Shown here: piece by piece, positions 1 through 8,435 of the stretch | How positions within the stretch are numbered: position 1 is the first letter of the stretch | How the letters are laid out: the number at the start of each line of letters is the position of its first letter | Assembly: GCA_045124505.1 (NCBI GenBank) | Contig: JBGVLZ010000103.1 | Span: 74,545-138,544 of the forward strand | DNA from: RGIG7213 sp045124505 | Lineage (GTDB): Bacteria; Bacillota; Clostridia; Oscillospirales; CAG-272 | DNA: 64,000 nt | Reading direction: 5' to 3' | Translations under genes and position numbers: made by a program | The notes under the pieces: model-generated | Database searches by the model: none | Seen by the model: the letters and a program-made list of their open reading frames with translations, nothing else | What the model was told of the DNA's origin: nothing

Positions 1-698
1 CAGCCGTAAACGAAAAACTGAAAAGCGAGAGAATAAAAACAGAGCTTATCACAAACGTATCGCACGATATCAAAACACCGCTTACATCTATAATAAATTA
101 TTCAGATCTGATTTCAAAAGAACAGACAGAAAATGTAAAAATAACGGAATATTCCTCTGTTTTGTTAAGGCAGTCGGAAAAGCTCAAACGTCTTATAGAT
201 GACCTTATAGAAGCCTCAAAGGCATCAACGGGAAATCTTGATGTAAAGCTTGAGCCGATGCAGATAGACGTATTCGTAAACCAAGCAGTCGCAGAGTACC
301 GTGACAGGCTTGAAAAAAATATGCTTAACGCCGTATTGTCAGTCCCCGAGCATCCCATGATGATAATGGCGGACGGCAGAAGACTCTGGCGTATATTTGA
401 CAATCTGATGAACAACATCTGCAAATATTCTTTAAGCGGCACAAGAGTATATATTTCTTTGGAAGACACAGGCAAAAATGCAAAAATAACATTTAAAAAT
501 ACATCCCGCGACGAGCTTAATATTTCAACAGACGAGCTGTTTGAAAGGTTTTCAAGAGGCGACAGCTCACGTAACACCGACGGAAACGGACTTGGGCTTT
601 CTATCGCGCAAAGCCTGACGGAGCTTCAGGGAGGAACGATAGGTATCACAACAGACGGCGATCTGTTCAAAGTAATTCTGACATTCCCTAAGATATGA
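1..698 (+). CDS. Sensor histidine kinase, C-terminal part (5' end outside window)
   Basis: The reading frame is open from the first bases of the window, so only the last 231 or so residues are present. The dimerisation/phosphoacceptor H-box is visible near the left edge (VSHDIKTPLTS, His codon about 63-65). A HATPase_c domain follows, with an N-box (DNLMNNICKYS, about 398-430) and a G-box (GNGLGLSIAQSL, about 583-617), and the protein ends soon after, as is normal for this family. The kinase would autophosphorylate on the H-box histidine and pass the phosphate to a response regulator, presumably encoded further left. Its sensor and membrane segments are not in the window, so the signal cannot be guessed. 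The next gene lies on the opposite strand, ending 2 bases away. Assignment to the family is firm. Confidence 0.93.
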   Translation, partial: AVNEKLKSERIKTELITNVSHDIKTPLTSIINYSDLISKEQTENVKITEYSSVLLRQSEKLKRLIDDLIEASKASTGNLDVKLEPMQIDVFVNQAVAEYRDRLEKNMLNAVLSVPEHPMMIMADGRRLWRIFDNLMNNICKYSLSGTRVYISLEDTGKNAKITFKNTSRDELNISTDELFERFSRGDSSRNTDGNGLGLSIAQSLTELQGGTIGITTDGDLFKVILTFPKI

Positions 699-699
699 T

Positions 700-1071
700 T
701 TAATCCCCTGCATTTTTTATCCCGAAGATAAAGTACAAAAGATGAAGCAAAAAAACAAGTGCAAGAATTATTCTGACAGTAATGCTGTCGGAAATAAAAG
801 ATCCAAAAGCACAGCATGCACCTACTGTCAATATAATGCGTATCTTTGTTTTCTTTCTCATTCCGTTGCCGTCAGCAAGACTCTTGAAATTGTTTTTATA
901 CAGCTTTGATGAAATAAATCTGTCATAAAGGCTGTCCGAGCCTTTGGCAAAGCACACACACGTTACAAGAAAAAACGGAAACGTCGGCAAAAACGGTATA
1001 ACACAGCCAAAAGTACCAAGCGCAAATGTAACACAGCCAATGACAATATATATCTTTTTTATAGCACTCAC
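700..1071 (-). CDS. DUF454 (YbaN-like) small inner-membrane protein
   Basis: About 123 residues if started at the GTG at 1069-1071. The frame is open to an ATG at 1164, but family members begin close to the first hydrophobic helix, which favours the GTG. No good ribosome site is seen for either start. The family signature is clear: a first membrane helix running into LGTFGCVIPFLPTFPFFL and then CFAKGSDSLYDRF, matching the LGxxGxxLPxLPTTPFxL and FA(R/K)SS pattern of DUF454. Two more hydrophobic helices lie at the C-terminus. The function of the family is unknown. The gene ends 2 bases from the convergent kinase gene and is divergent from the lipoprotein gene at 1182. Confidence 0.72.
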   Translation of the reverse strand: MSAIKKIYIVIGCVTFALGTFGCVIPFLPTFPFFLVTCVCFAKGSDSLYDRFISSKLYKNNFKSLADGNGMRKKTKIRIILTVGACCAFGSFISDSITVRIILALVFLLHLLYFIFGIKNAGD

Positions 1072-1181
1072 CCCAAAAAGAGCATATGTACAAAAGCAAT
1101 TTGTGTTAACAAATATTACTTGACAAAAACTGTTTGAACATATATAATGTTGTCGCAATAACATTCAAGGAGTACAGTGAT

Positions 1182-2000
1182 TTGAAAAAGAAATTATTGA
1201 TAATGCTCATTGCGTCGTCGCTTTTACTGTGCGCTTGCGCAGATACATCTACAGACTCGGGCACGTCATCTGATGTATCCGCCGCCGAAGCAGGCACGCA
1301 AGAAACAGATGTACAAACGGAGGAAAAAATGGAACTTACGTATTTTATAAGATCGCCCTACAACAACGAAGAAACCCAACAAGGCGGTGAATATACGGCA
1401 CTTGATGAAGCAAAATCCGCCGCTGATGATATGGCACAGCTCGGCTATGTCGTATTTGACTCGGAAGGAAATCTTGCATACAATCCCTGCCCCACGTTTT
1501 CGGCAGCAAAAATACTTTACCATGCAAAAATAAACGCTGACAGCATGCGTGACGATAAATACAAGTATGGTGATGCAAGCGTTAACCCCGCACTTGACAA
1601 AACAGAAAAGCTCGTATCATGCGACAGATTTGTGGGCTGGACACTTTACGATGCAGGCTTTTGCAAAAACAGACAGCCTTCTACAAAGGGCTTTACACTT
1701 TACACAACAAACCCCATCGAAAATCTTTTGAAAAATCTTAAATTTGAAAAGATCACAGATGAAGCAGAAGTCAAGGCAGGCGACATAATCTTTGTCGGAA
1801 ACAGCCAAAAGATCCCCGTGCCCGAATATCTCAAGGATTATCCCAAACACGTATTCATCTGTGCCGGTCCCGCTTCACGCAATAATTTTTACAGATACGA
1901 TGCAGGCTCTGATAAAAGACTTCAGTCAACACAGCCGTCTGCAGAGCCGTTGTCAAGTTCGGGCGCTGAATTCAGGTTTGCTTACAGACCTGTAGATTGA
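1182..2000 (+). CDS. Lipoprotein with NlpC/P60- or CHAP-like cysteine peptidase domain
   Basis: Start chosen at the TTG at 1182, which has AAGGAG at 1167-1172. The frame is open to 1134, but only this start gives a clean lipoprotein signal (MKKK, hydrophobic stretch, lipobox LLCAC). The 272-residue product has a Ser/Thr/Asp-rich linker after the lipidated cysteine. The C-terminal half shows an amidase-like layout: SCDRFVGWTLYDAG (candidate nucleophile Cys), then GDIIFVG and KHVFICAG (candidate His), as in NlpC/P60 and CHAP peptidoglycan peptidases. The match is by pattern only, and the third catalytic residue is not obvious. Likely role: an envelope-anchored hydrolase acting on peptide bridges. 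It is monocistronic, followed by 214 bases of non-coding DNA. Confidence 0.6.
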   Translation: MKKKLLIMLIASSLLLCACADTSTDSGTSSDVSAAEAGTQETDVQTEEKMELTYFIRSPYNNEETQQGGEYTALDEAKSAADDMAQLGYVVFDSEGNLAYNPCPTFSAAKILYHAKINADSMRDDKYKYGDASVNPALDKTEKLVSCDRFVGWTLYDAGFCKNRQPSTKGFTLYTTNPIENLLKNLKFEKITDEAEVKAGDIIFVGNSQKIPVPEYLKDYPKHVFICAGPASRNNFYRYDAGSDKRLQSTQPSAEPLSSSGAEFRFAYRPVD

Positions 2001-2131
2001 GTTTTGATAAAAGCTGAAATTATACAAAACAGTTATGCACCGTAAAATTATGCATAGCCGTTTTGTGCATTTTGCACAATTTTTAAGAAAAAATTTCTAT
2101 GTGTTTGAGATTTCAAATAAACCGAAAGGTA

Positions 2132-2160
2132 TTGCATAACTAACAATAATACAGTATAAT
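2132..2160 (+). promoter_or_regulatory. Sigma-A type promoter for the EF-G-like gene
   Basis: TTGCAT at 2132-2137 and TATAAT at 2155-2160 are separated by exactly 17 bases. They lie about 55 bases ahead of the start codon at 2215, leaving a short leader. Read directly from sequence; transcription start not tested. Confidence 0.75.
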
Positions 2161-2214
2161 GTATATATGCATTATACGCTAACAATTATTGCTTAGAAAG
2201 GCAGGAATATATCT

Positions 2215-4281
2215 ATGAACAACAATATTCGTAATGTATGTTTGATAGGTCACTCATCACATGGCAAAACATCCGTTGCTGAGGCTATGCTTTATTTCAC
2301 CAAAGCAACGAACCGCTTGGGAAAGGTCAGCGAAGGAAATACCGTGCTCGATTATGATGCCGAAGAAAAGAAAAGAGGCTTTTCAATTTCCCTGTCTGTT
2401 GCTCCCGTTGAATGGAAGGGCAAGAAGATCAACATAATAGACACTCCCGGATATCTTGATTTCTGCGGCGAAGTTTCGCAGGGACTCCGTGTTGCGGGAA
2501 GTGCGATAATCGTTGTTGACGGTAAAGCAGGCGTTGAAGTAGGTACAGAGCTTGCATGGGAAAAGGTAGTCGAAAACAAAGTTCCCAGAGCGTTCTTTAT
2601 CAATAAATTCGATGATGATGAATGTCGTTTCGCACGTGCATTCAAGGAAATAAGAGATGCATTCGGCGTTTCTGTCTGTCCTGTTCTGATACCGCTTATC
2701 GACGGTGAAAAGGTTACGGGCTTTATCGATCTTATAGATATGTGCGTAACTGTATTTGACAAGGAAGGTAAGCACACAGAGTCGGCAATTCCTCCCGCTT
2801 ACGCCCCCATTGCTCACTCATACCGCAATATGCTTTATGAATCCATCGCAGAAACAAGTGAAGAGCTTATGGATAAATACTGCGCGGGTGAACCGATAAG
2901 CCGTGAAGAAGCTATTCAGGCAATTCACGTAGGTTTCGTCGGACGTACGATCGCTCCCGTTATATGCGGTGCGGCAACAAAGATGTGGGGTATTGATAAT
3001 CTGATGGATAACATCATTGAATACTTCCCTTCACCTTTTGCAAGAGAAAAAGAGAAGGTCATAAGAAACGGCGAAGTTGTAAGCTGTGAAATATCTCCCG
3101 ATAATCCCACAGCAGCGTTTATATTCAAGACGGTCGCAGACCCGTTTGTGGGTAAAATGTCTTACTTCAAGGTAATGAGCGGAGTGCTCAACCGTGACGA
3201 TACACTCACCAACCCCGAAACAGGTGTGTCCGAAAAGTTTGCACACATCTACACAATAAGGGGTAAGGAGCTCAAAGAGGTAGACTCACTTTACACAGGT
3301 GATATCGGTGTTACAACAAAGCTTGCGGGAGTAAATACAAACGATACATTCTCCGCAAATCCCAATGCTGATCCCTACAGAAAGATAAAATACGAAGAAC
3401 CTTATCTCAGAGTCGCCCTTGCTCCCAAGGTAAAAGGCGACGAAGACAAGATATCTCAGGGTGTTACAAGACTTCTTGAAGAAGACCTTACACTCGGCTT
3501 CGTAAACGATGCTGAAACTAAGCAGCTCGTGCTTTCGGGTATCGGTGACATACACGTTGATGTAACGATTGCAAAGCTTGCTTCACGTTACGGTGTAAAT
3601 GTAGACCTTTCCGAGCCTCGCATAGCTTACAGAGAAGCTATAAAGAAGAGCGTTGACTGCGAAGGTAAGCACAAGAAACAGTCAGGCGGTCACGGTCAGT
3701 ACGGTCACGTAAAGATCAGATTTGCACCCGGCGACGGTGAAGGACTTGAATTTACAGAGTCATGTGTCGGCGGTTCAGTACCGAAGAACTTCCATCCCGC
3801 AGTTATAAAGGGACTTGAAGAAGCAATGCAGAAGGGTGTACTTGCAGGATTCCCGATGGTATCACTCAAGGCTGACCTTTACGACGGTTCTTATCACGAT
3901 GTTGACTCTTCGGAAATGTCGTTCAAGCTTGCGGCAAACCTTGCTTACAAAGAAGGTATGAAGAAAGCAAATCCCATCATTCTTGAGCCTGTAGGTGCTT
4001 TGAATGTAACGATTCCCGATGCACTTGTCGGTGATGTTCTCAGCACGATCATGAAGCGCCGCGGACGAGTCCTCGGTATGACGCACACAGGCAAGAAGGG
4101 TTATCAGATGGTTGAAGCCGAAGTTCCTATGGGTGAGCTTTCAGATTATACAACAGCACTCCGTGCTATGTCACAGGGACGTGGAAGCTACACGCTTTCA
4201 TTCCTCCGCTATGAGGAAACACCTGCAAATATTGCACAGAAAATAATTGAAGACGAAGCAAAAAAGAGAAGCGAAGATTGA
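2215..4281 (+). CDS. Elongation factor G-like translational GTPase (EF-G paralogue)
   Basis: 688 residues, full length for EF-G. The G domain has the P-loop GHSSHGKTS (residues about 12-20), switch II DTPGYLDF and the G4 motif NKFD. The usual EF-G P-loop is AHIDAGKTT, so this belongs to the EF-G-like paralogue group found in Clostridia, not the canonical fusA of the str operon. Domains II to V follow, including RIAYREAIKK and the domain IV tip region GGHGQYGHVKIRF. It probably acts on the ribosome with GTP, but whether in elongation, recycling or under stress cannot be told from sequence. It stands alone behind a strong promoter, with none of the rpsL/rpsG/tuf genes next to it. The ribosome site is AAAGGCAGG shortly before the ATG. 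Confidence 0.9.
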   Translation: MNNNIRNVCLIGHSSHGKTSVAEAMLYFTKATNRLGKVSEGNTVLDYDAEEKKRGFSISLSVAPVEWKGKKINIIDTPGYLDFCGEVSQGLRVAGSAIIVVDGKAGVEVGTELAWEKVVENKVPRAFFINKFDDDECRFARAFKEIRDAFGVSVCPVLIPLIDGEKVTGFIDLIDMCVTVFDKEGKHTESAIPPAYAPIAHSYRNMLYESIAETSEELMDKYCAGEPISREEAIQAIHVGFVGRTIAPVICGAATKMWGIDNLMDNIIEYFPSPFAREKEKVIRNGEVVSCEISPDNPTAAFIFKTVADPFVGKMSYFKVMSGVLNRDDTLTNPETGVSEKFAHIYTIRGKELKEVDSLYTGDIGVTTKLAGVNTNDTFSANPNADPYRKIKYEEPYLRVALAPKVKGDEDKISQGVTRLLEEDLTLGFVNDAETKQLVLSGIGDIHVDVTIAKLASRYGVNVDLSEPRIAYREAIKKSVDCEGKHKKQSGGHGQYGHVKIRFAPGDGEGLEFTESCVGGSVPKNFHPAVIKGLEEAMQKGVLAGFPMVSLKADLYDGSYHDVDSSEMSFKLAANLAYKEGMKKANPIILEPVGALNVTIPDALVGDVLSTIMKRRGRVLGMTHTGKKGYQMVEAEVPMGELSDYTTALRAMSQGRGSYTLSFLRYEETPANIAQKIIEDEAKKRSED

Positions 4282-4334
4282 TCGTTTCACGCGCTCTTTA
4301 TTAAATCGGATCAATTGATTTAAAATGATCAAAA

Positions 4335-4399
4335 GTAGGGGCGCCCCAACCGTCCGCACAGTAAAGTAAAATTCAGCCGTGCGGAAATAACGCCCCTAC
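4335..4399. repeat. Nested palindromic repeat with GTAGGGGCG / CGCCCCTAC ends
   Basis: A 65-base element bounded by perfect 9-base inverted repeats, GTAGGGGCG at 4335-4343 and CGCCCCTAC at 4391-4399. Inside is a second inverted pair, CCGCAC at 4354-4359 and GTGCGG at 4379-4384. It lies in the 240-base gap between the EF-G-like gene and the dockerin protein. Similar G-rich/C-rich hairpins recur near 18562 and 62602, so it looks like a dispersed small repeat. A separate weak inverted repeat TTAAATC/GATTTAA lies at 4301-4323. Confidence 0.6.
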
Positions 4400-4521
4400 A
4401 TAACTTTTGTTAAAACATGTCAAGTTAATTGAACAGTTCAGACAATTTTGATAAAACAAACCCAAAACATCCAGAAAGTTGACTGCAGGTTTCAAACTTA
4501 CCTGTGTCGGAGAAATTAAAA

Positions 4522-6702
4522 ATGAAAAAGAAAAATTTTATATTTAAAACAGTTTCTACACTTTTGCTCTTATCTTTTGTACTCGCTTCGGTATGTGCGG
4601 CATTGAGCTCATCCGTAAATGAGCTTGCTGAAAAAACAGTTGAAGCGACAAATGTTAATTCATTCGCCCCTATAAGCACATCACCTCTGCAGATCAAAAA
4701 TAATATGATCGTGAACATAGAGGCAGGCACAAAGGCATACTACCTCATGGAATCGTTTAATGAGCCGTGCTATGTAAAGGACAACAGCGGCAAGTCGATC
4801 TCCAAAAACAGCGTTGTTGCAACAGGCTTCACGCTTGTAAATATCAGCACAGCAAAAGAATATCCGTTGGTTGTAAAGGGTGACCTCACATGCGACGGAA
4901 AGATAAACGGCGCAGACGTTGTCAGAGGAAAAAAATACCTGCTTAATACCCCTGAGATCTCCGCTTCATACGCAGCGCTCGACTTCAACTTTGACGGCAG
5001 TTACACAAACAGCGACTTAAGCCTGATCGTTTCCGCAGTTATGGAAGGTGTAACAGTAATGCCCGACACGGAAATAACAGAAATTCCGCTTGAAGACAGA
5101 CAGCCTCTTAACCTCGGTACAGACTTCTATGCATCGATAGATATTATGTACACAAGTAAGTCTATCATGCCTGTATACAGCAGCACGAACAGCGTTGTTG
5201 CTTATGAAAAGAACAGTTCAGGCGAACAGACATGGCACTTCACACGCAACTCTGACGGTACATACACCATTTCCAACCTTGCATACGGCAAGGTGCTCGA
5301 CCTCAGCGGCGGTGCCGTTCCCGGAATGGACGTAAAGGTTTACCAGTCAAGCTCATCAGACGGACAGAAATGGAATATCGTAGATGCAGGCGACGGCGTA
5401 CACTACATGTTGCGTCCTTGCAATTCAAACGGTGTAGTACTCAGCGCAGTATCTCCCTCTGTATCAAACAATACAAACATTGCACTCGGTGCATTTGATG
5501 ATTCAGCAACTCAGAAATTCCTTATAACAAAGCTTTCGCTCAACACATCGGCAAACTATCTCGATATGGTAGGCAAATCTGACCTCGGTGATGTTTTCTA
5601 TTCCACTATCAGCGCAGGCGGAAAACGCATCAGCAACCGTTATTTAGAGCTTTACCTGTACAATACAAAGAATCAGCCCGGTGAAATGTGGAAGTTTGAA
5701 CGCCAGTCAAACGGATCGTACATCGTAACAAACATGGCAAAGCACGGTATGGTTCTTGACATTCAGGGTGCTAAAGCCGAAAACCTTACAAAAGTACAGC
5801 TTTATAATTCCAACAAAACAGCTGCTCAGATGTGGAATCTCTACATAAAAGACGGTAAGATAGTATTCTCATCAGAACTTTCAAAGCAGCACGTTCTTGA
5901 CATATACAGCGGTACATTCAACCACGGTCAGGCTGTTGATATCTATAAATTCAACAACTCAGAGGCACAGAAATTCACACTTGAAAACAAGACAAACGAT
6001 TACAGTCCTGTTTTGCCCAAGGACAAGCATTACGATATTCTCTTCATCGGTAACAGCTTTACCTGGTACCACCAGATGTCGATATACAGATTCTACAATA
6101 TCGCTATTGCAGGCGGATACGATGTAAGCGTTACATTGATTGAGCACGGCGGCGCAAGACTCATTGACTATGTTTCAGGTTCATACGCATCTGAAGCGGC
6201 GAATGCGATCAACAGCGGCAAATATGAGTATGTAATTCTTCAGGAACAGAGTACAACACCGCTTACTGCTCCGTCAACGTTCCACAGTGCTGCAAAGCAT
6301 CTTACAAATATGGTAAGACAAAAGGGCGGTGAGGTCGTACTGTATCAGACATGGGGCTTCCATCCCAGCCACGGCACAACACAGTCTTACGGCAGTGTCG
6401 GCAATATGGAAATGGCGCTCCGTAACTCATACGATGCTATCGGATATGATGTAGGTGCTATAATGGCAAACGTAGGTAAAGCATTTACCTCGGTTTACAA
6501 TGCACACGGTCTCAACATCAACCTGTGGCTCGCTGCTGACCTTTATCACCCCTCTGAGCTTGGCTCAACACTTGCGGCATATACAATATTCGCATCTATC
6601 TTCAGAGCCGATCCGAGAATCGGAATCGACCATACATTCGGATTGGATTCAAACAAAGTTGCAATATTGAAGGATGCTGCATATAACGTAACATTCAAAT
6701 AA
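4522..6702 (+). CDS. Secreted protein: dockerin-like repeat pair, ricin-type lectin repeats, DUF4886 SGNH-like domain
   Basis: Start is the ATG at 4522 with GGAG at 4509-4512; an upstream in-frame GTG at 4504 lies before the ribosome site. The 726-residue product opens with a signal peptide (residues 1-28). A dockerin-like pair follows at about 118-180: GDLTCDGKINGADVV and LDFNFDGSYTNSDLS each carry Asp/Asn at calcium-loop positions 1, 5, 9 and 12 (Thr at 9 in the second). Residues about 190-480 hold ricin B-type repeats with Q/E-x-W ends (SGEQTWHF, DGQKWNI, PGEMWKF, AAQMWNL, EAQKFTL). The C-terminal 230 residues match DUF4886, an SGNH-hydrolase-like fold, with ILFIGNSFTW and a late DLYHPSELG. 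Likely an exported carbohydrate-binding esterase or related hydrolase. The internal position of the dockerin is unusual. Confidence 0.82.
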   Translation: MKKKNFIFKTVSTLLLLSFVLASVCAALSSSVNELAEKTVEATNVNSFAPISTSPLQIKNNMIVNIEAGTKAYYLMESFNEPCYVKDNSGKSISKNSVVATGFTLVNISTAKEYPLVVKGDLTCDGKINGADVVRGKKYLLNTPEISASYAALDFNFDGSYTNSDLSLIVSAVMEGVTVMPDTEITEIPLEDRQPLNLGTDFYASIDIMYTSKSIMPVYSSTNSVVAYEKNSSGEQTWHFTRNSDGTYTISNLAYGKVLDLSGGAVPGMDVKVYQSSSSDGQKWNIVDAGDGVHYMLRPCNSNGVVLSAVSPSVSNNTNIALGAFDDSATQKFLITKLSLNTSANYLDMVGKSDLGDVFYSTISAGGKRISNRYLELYLYNTKNQPGEMWKFERQSNGSYIVTNMAKHGMVLDIQGAKAENLTKVQLYNSNKTAAQMWNLYIKDGKIVFSSELSKQHVLDIYSGTFNHGQAVDIYKFNNSEAQKFTLENKTNDYSPVLPKDKHYDILFIGNSFTWYHQMSIYRFYNIAIAGGYDVSVTLIEHGGARLIDYVSGSYASEAANAINSGKYEYVILQEQSTTPLTAPSTFHSAAKHLTNMVRQKGGEVVLYQTWGFHPSHGTTQSYGSVGNMEMALRNSYDAIGYDVGAIMANVGKAFTSVYNAHGLNINLWLAADLYHPSELGSTLAAYTIFASIFRADPRIGIDHTFGLDSNKVAILKDAAYNVTFK

Positions 6703-6709
6703 TTCTTCC

Positions 6710-6745
6710 ATCTCCTCGGGTTTTCACCCGAGGAGATACTTTTAT
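6710..6745 (+). terminator. Intrinsic terminator after the dockerin/ricin/DUF4886 gene
   Basis: Perfect 11-base stem, ATCTCCTCGGG at 6710-6720 and CCCGAGGAGAT at 6727-6737, with a 6-base loop and a following T-rich run. Confidence 0.9.
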
Positions 6746-6830
6746 TCAATTATTATTAAAAAGAAATATATATCTTAATATTTTTATGGTATACTTTGAA
6801 AAAACAAATATATAAACGAGGTATCACAAT

Positions 6831-7697
6831 ATGAAAACATGTGTCAGCACATACAGCTTCGGTCCTTACATAAAAAGTGCGGATTTCGGCATTTTCGGTG
6901 CCATTGATTTTGCAGTGGAAAACGGCTTTGACGGAATTGAGATCGTTGACGGTATGCACGAAAACTGCTCCGACCTTGAGCTTGCAAAAAAGGTAAATAA
7001 ATACTGTGAAGAAAAAGGCATTGAGGTGGCATCCTTCTGCACAGGCGCTGATTTTCTTTTCGGTTCAGGCGGTGATCTTGATGCAGAGATTGAACGTGTA
7101 TGCAGAATAGTTGATCTTGCACACGCTTACGGTGCTAAATGCTTCCGCCACGACGTTGCATACGGCCACGGTGACAAGCGTGAATACAAGTTTTACGAAA
7201 ATGCAATTCCAAGACTTGCAGAGGGTTGCCGCAGAGTGTCCGAATACGCTGAAAAGCTCGGCATCGTTACGACAACAGAAAACCACGGCTATTATTCGCA
7301 GGACTGCCAGCGTGTTGCCGCGCTTATCAGCGCTGTAGATTATGATAATTTCGGCGCACTCGTTGACATCGGTAACTTCATGTGCGCAGATGAAACACCG
7401 TACAAGTCGGTTTCCATTGTTGCACCTTACGCAAAAATGGTACATGCAAAGGACTTTTATTTCAAATCGTGCCTTGACGTAAACCCCGGTGAAGGCTGGT
7501 TCAGATCACGCGGTAACAATTATTTGAGAGGTGCTATCATCGGCCACGGCGATGCAGGTGCATTTCAGAGTCTTTCAATCTTAAAGAAAAACGGCTACGA
7601 CGGCTATATTTCAATAGAATTTGAAGGTCATGAGGATAGACTCATCGGAATTAAAATGGGCCACGCAAACGTAAAAAGATTCTGGGAAATGGCTTAA
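6831..7697 (+). CDS. Sugar phosphate isomerase/epimerase (AP-endonuclease 2-like TIM barrel)
   Basis: 288 residues, normal length for the xylose-isomerase-like TIM barrel family. Typical strand-end motifs are present: NGFDGIEIVDG early, then TTENHG, LVDIGNF, VHAKDF and a final YISIEFEG. The Glu, Asp, His and Glu in these motifs fit the divalent-metal site used by such isomerases and epimerases. The substrate cannot be read from sequence; relatives act on keto-sugars, inosose or uncharacterised sugar derivatives. The ATG follows an ACGAGGT ribosome site. The stop is only 2 bases before the next start (7700), so the two are probably co-transcribed. A Gfo/Idh/MocA dehydrogenase lies close by on the other strand, a common partner for this family. 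Confidence 0.88.
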   Translation: MKTCVSTYSFGPYIKSADFGIFGAIDFAVENGFDGIEIVDGMHENCSDLELAKKVNKYCEEKGIEVASFCTGADFLFGSGGDLDAEIERVCRIVDLAHAYGAKCFRHDVAYGHGDKREYKFYENAIPRLAEGCRRVSEYAEKLGIVTTTENHGYYSQDCQRVAALISAVDYDNFGALVDIGNFMCADETPYKSVSIVAPYAKMVHAKDFYFKSCLDVNPGEGWFRSRGNNYLRGAIIGHGDAGAFQSLSILKKNGYDGYISIEFEGHEDRLIGIKMGHANVKRFWEMA

Positions 7698-7699
7698 CT

Positions 7700-8374
7700 A
7701 TGGACAAAGAAAAAAAGAAAATACCGACCAAAGCCATAGTATCGGTAATTGTAGCTGTATGTCTTCTAACCGTTGTTATATCGGTTTTCAGACAGTGTAC
7801 CGATCCCTCTGAAGTACAAAAAGATACTACTGTACAGTCATATAATCCATTTCTTTATAAGAGCGATGTAGGTTATTATACTCCCGAAGATGGTGAAAAT
7901 ATATTCGATGATGAAGAATATATGGAGAAAAACAGATATCTTACTGTTGACTATCAGGGAACAACAATGACTTATACAGAAAATGAAATAGATTCAGCTC
8001 CCTTGTCGGTACAGATGCTTTTTGACTATTTCAATGCGGCTGTAAACGGTGACGGCGCATCGCTGAACACATTGTTTACAGATTATTATTTCAGTAATCA
8101 CGGTCTTCCAATTGAAAAATACGAAGACAGCTTCTATCAGCAAAAAATATACAACATCAAAGTTTCCCTTATATCAGGCCCTACTGCTATAACGCAGACA
8201 TCGGGAATAGTTACACGTGAAATTTTTGAAGTTTCTTATTATATCATGGATAACAACGGTGCATTCCGCCCCGACTTACCCGATCCGGAAGACGGAACGA
8301 TACCGATATTTTTCGAAGTACTCACAGAAGACAATGTTTCGAAAATAAATCAGATATTCGTATATTCCGAATAA
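7700..8374 (+). CDS. Hypothetical membrane-anchored protein
   Basis: 224 residues; family not recognised. A short basic N-terminus (MDKEKKKIPTK) leads into one hydrophobic segment at about residues 13-31, so it should be a signal-anchor protein with the rest outside the cell. The external part is acidic and rich in Tyr and Asp. The region around residues 95-220 (SVQMLFDYFNAAVNGDGASL onward) has the feel of an NTF2-like alpha+beta domain, but this is only a guess. It starts 2 bases after the isomerase stop and is probably in the same operon. Confidence 0.7.
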   Translation: MDKEKKKIPTKAIVSVIVAVCLLTVVISVFRQCTDPSEVQKDTTVQSYNPFLYKSDVGYYTPEDGENIFDDEEYMEKNRYLTVDYQGTTMTYTENEIDSAPLSVQMLFDYFNAAVNGDGASLNTLFTDYYFSNHGLPIEKYEDSFYQQKIYNIKVSLISGPTAITQTSGIVTREIFEVSYYIMDNNGAFRPDLPDPEDGTIPIFFEVLTEDNVSKINQIFVYSE

Positions 8375-8384
8375 AATAAAAAAT

Positions 8385-8435
8385 TCAAGGCAACAATCAC
8401 CGTAAAACATACGGAGGTCGTTGCCTTGACTATTT
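8385..8435 (+). terminator. Terminator-like hairpin overlapping the start of the next gene
   Basis: TCAAGGCAAC at 8385-8394 pairs perfectly with GTTGCCTTGA at 8420-8429. A second small stem (CCGT 8400-8403 with ACGG 8411-8414) sits inside. An A-rich run precedes it and a short T-run (TATTTTT) follows, as in an intrinsic terminator. The ribosome site GGAGG (8413-8417) lies in the interior and the TTG start at 8426 lies in the outer stem of the same structure. Confidence 0.6.

Noticed and set aside
2352..2817. Two minus-strand frames of about 140 codons inside the EF-G-like gene
   Set aside because: They are shadows of a strongly conserved plus-strand gene and have no ribosome sites.
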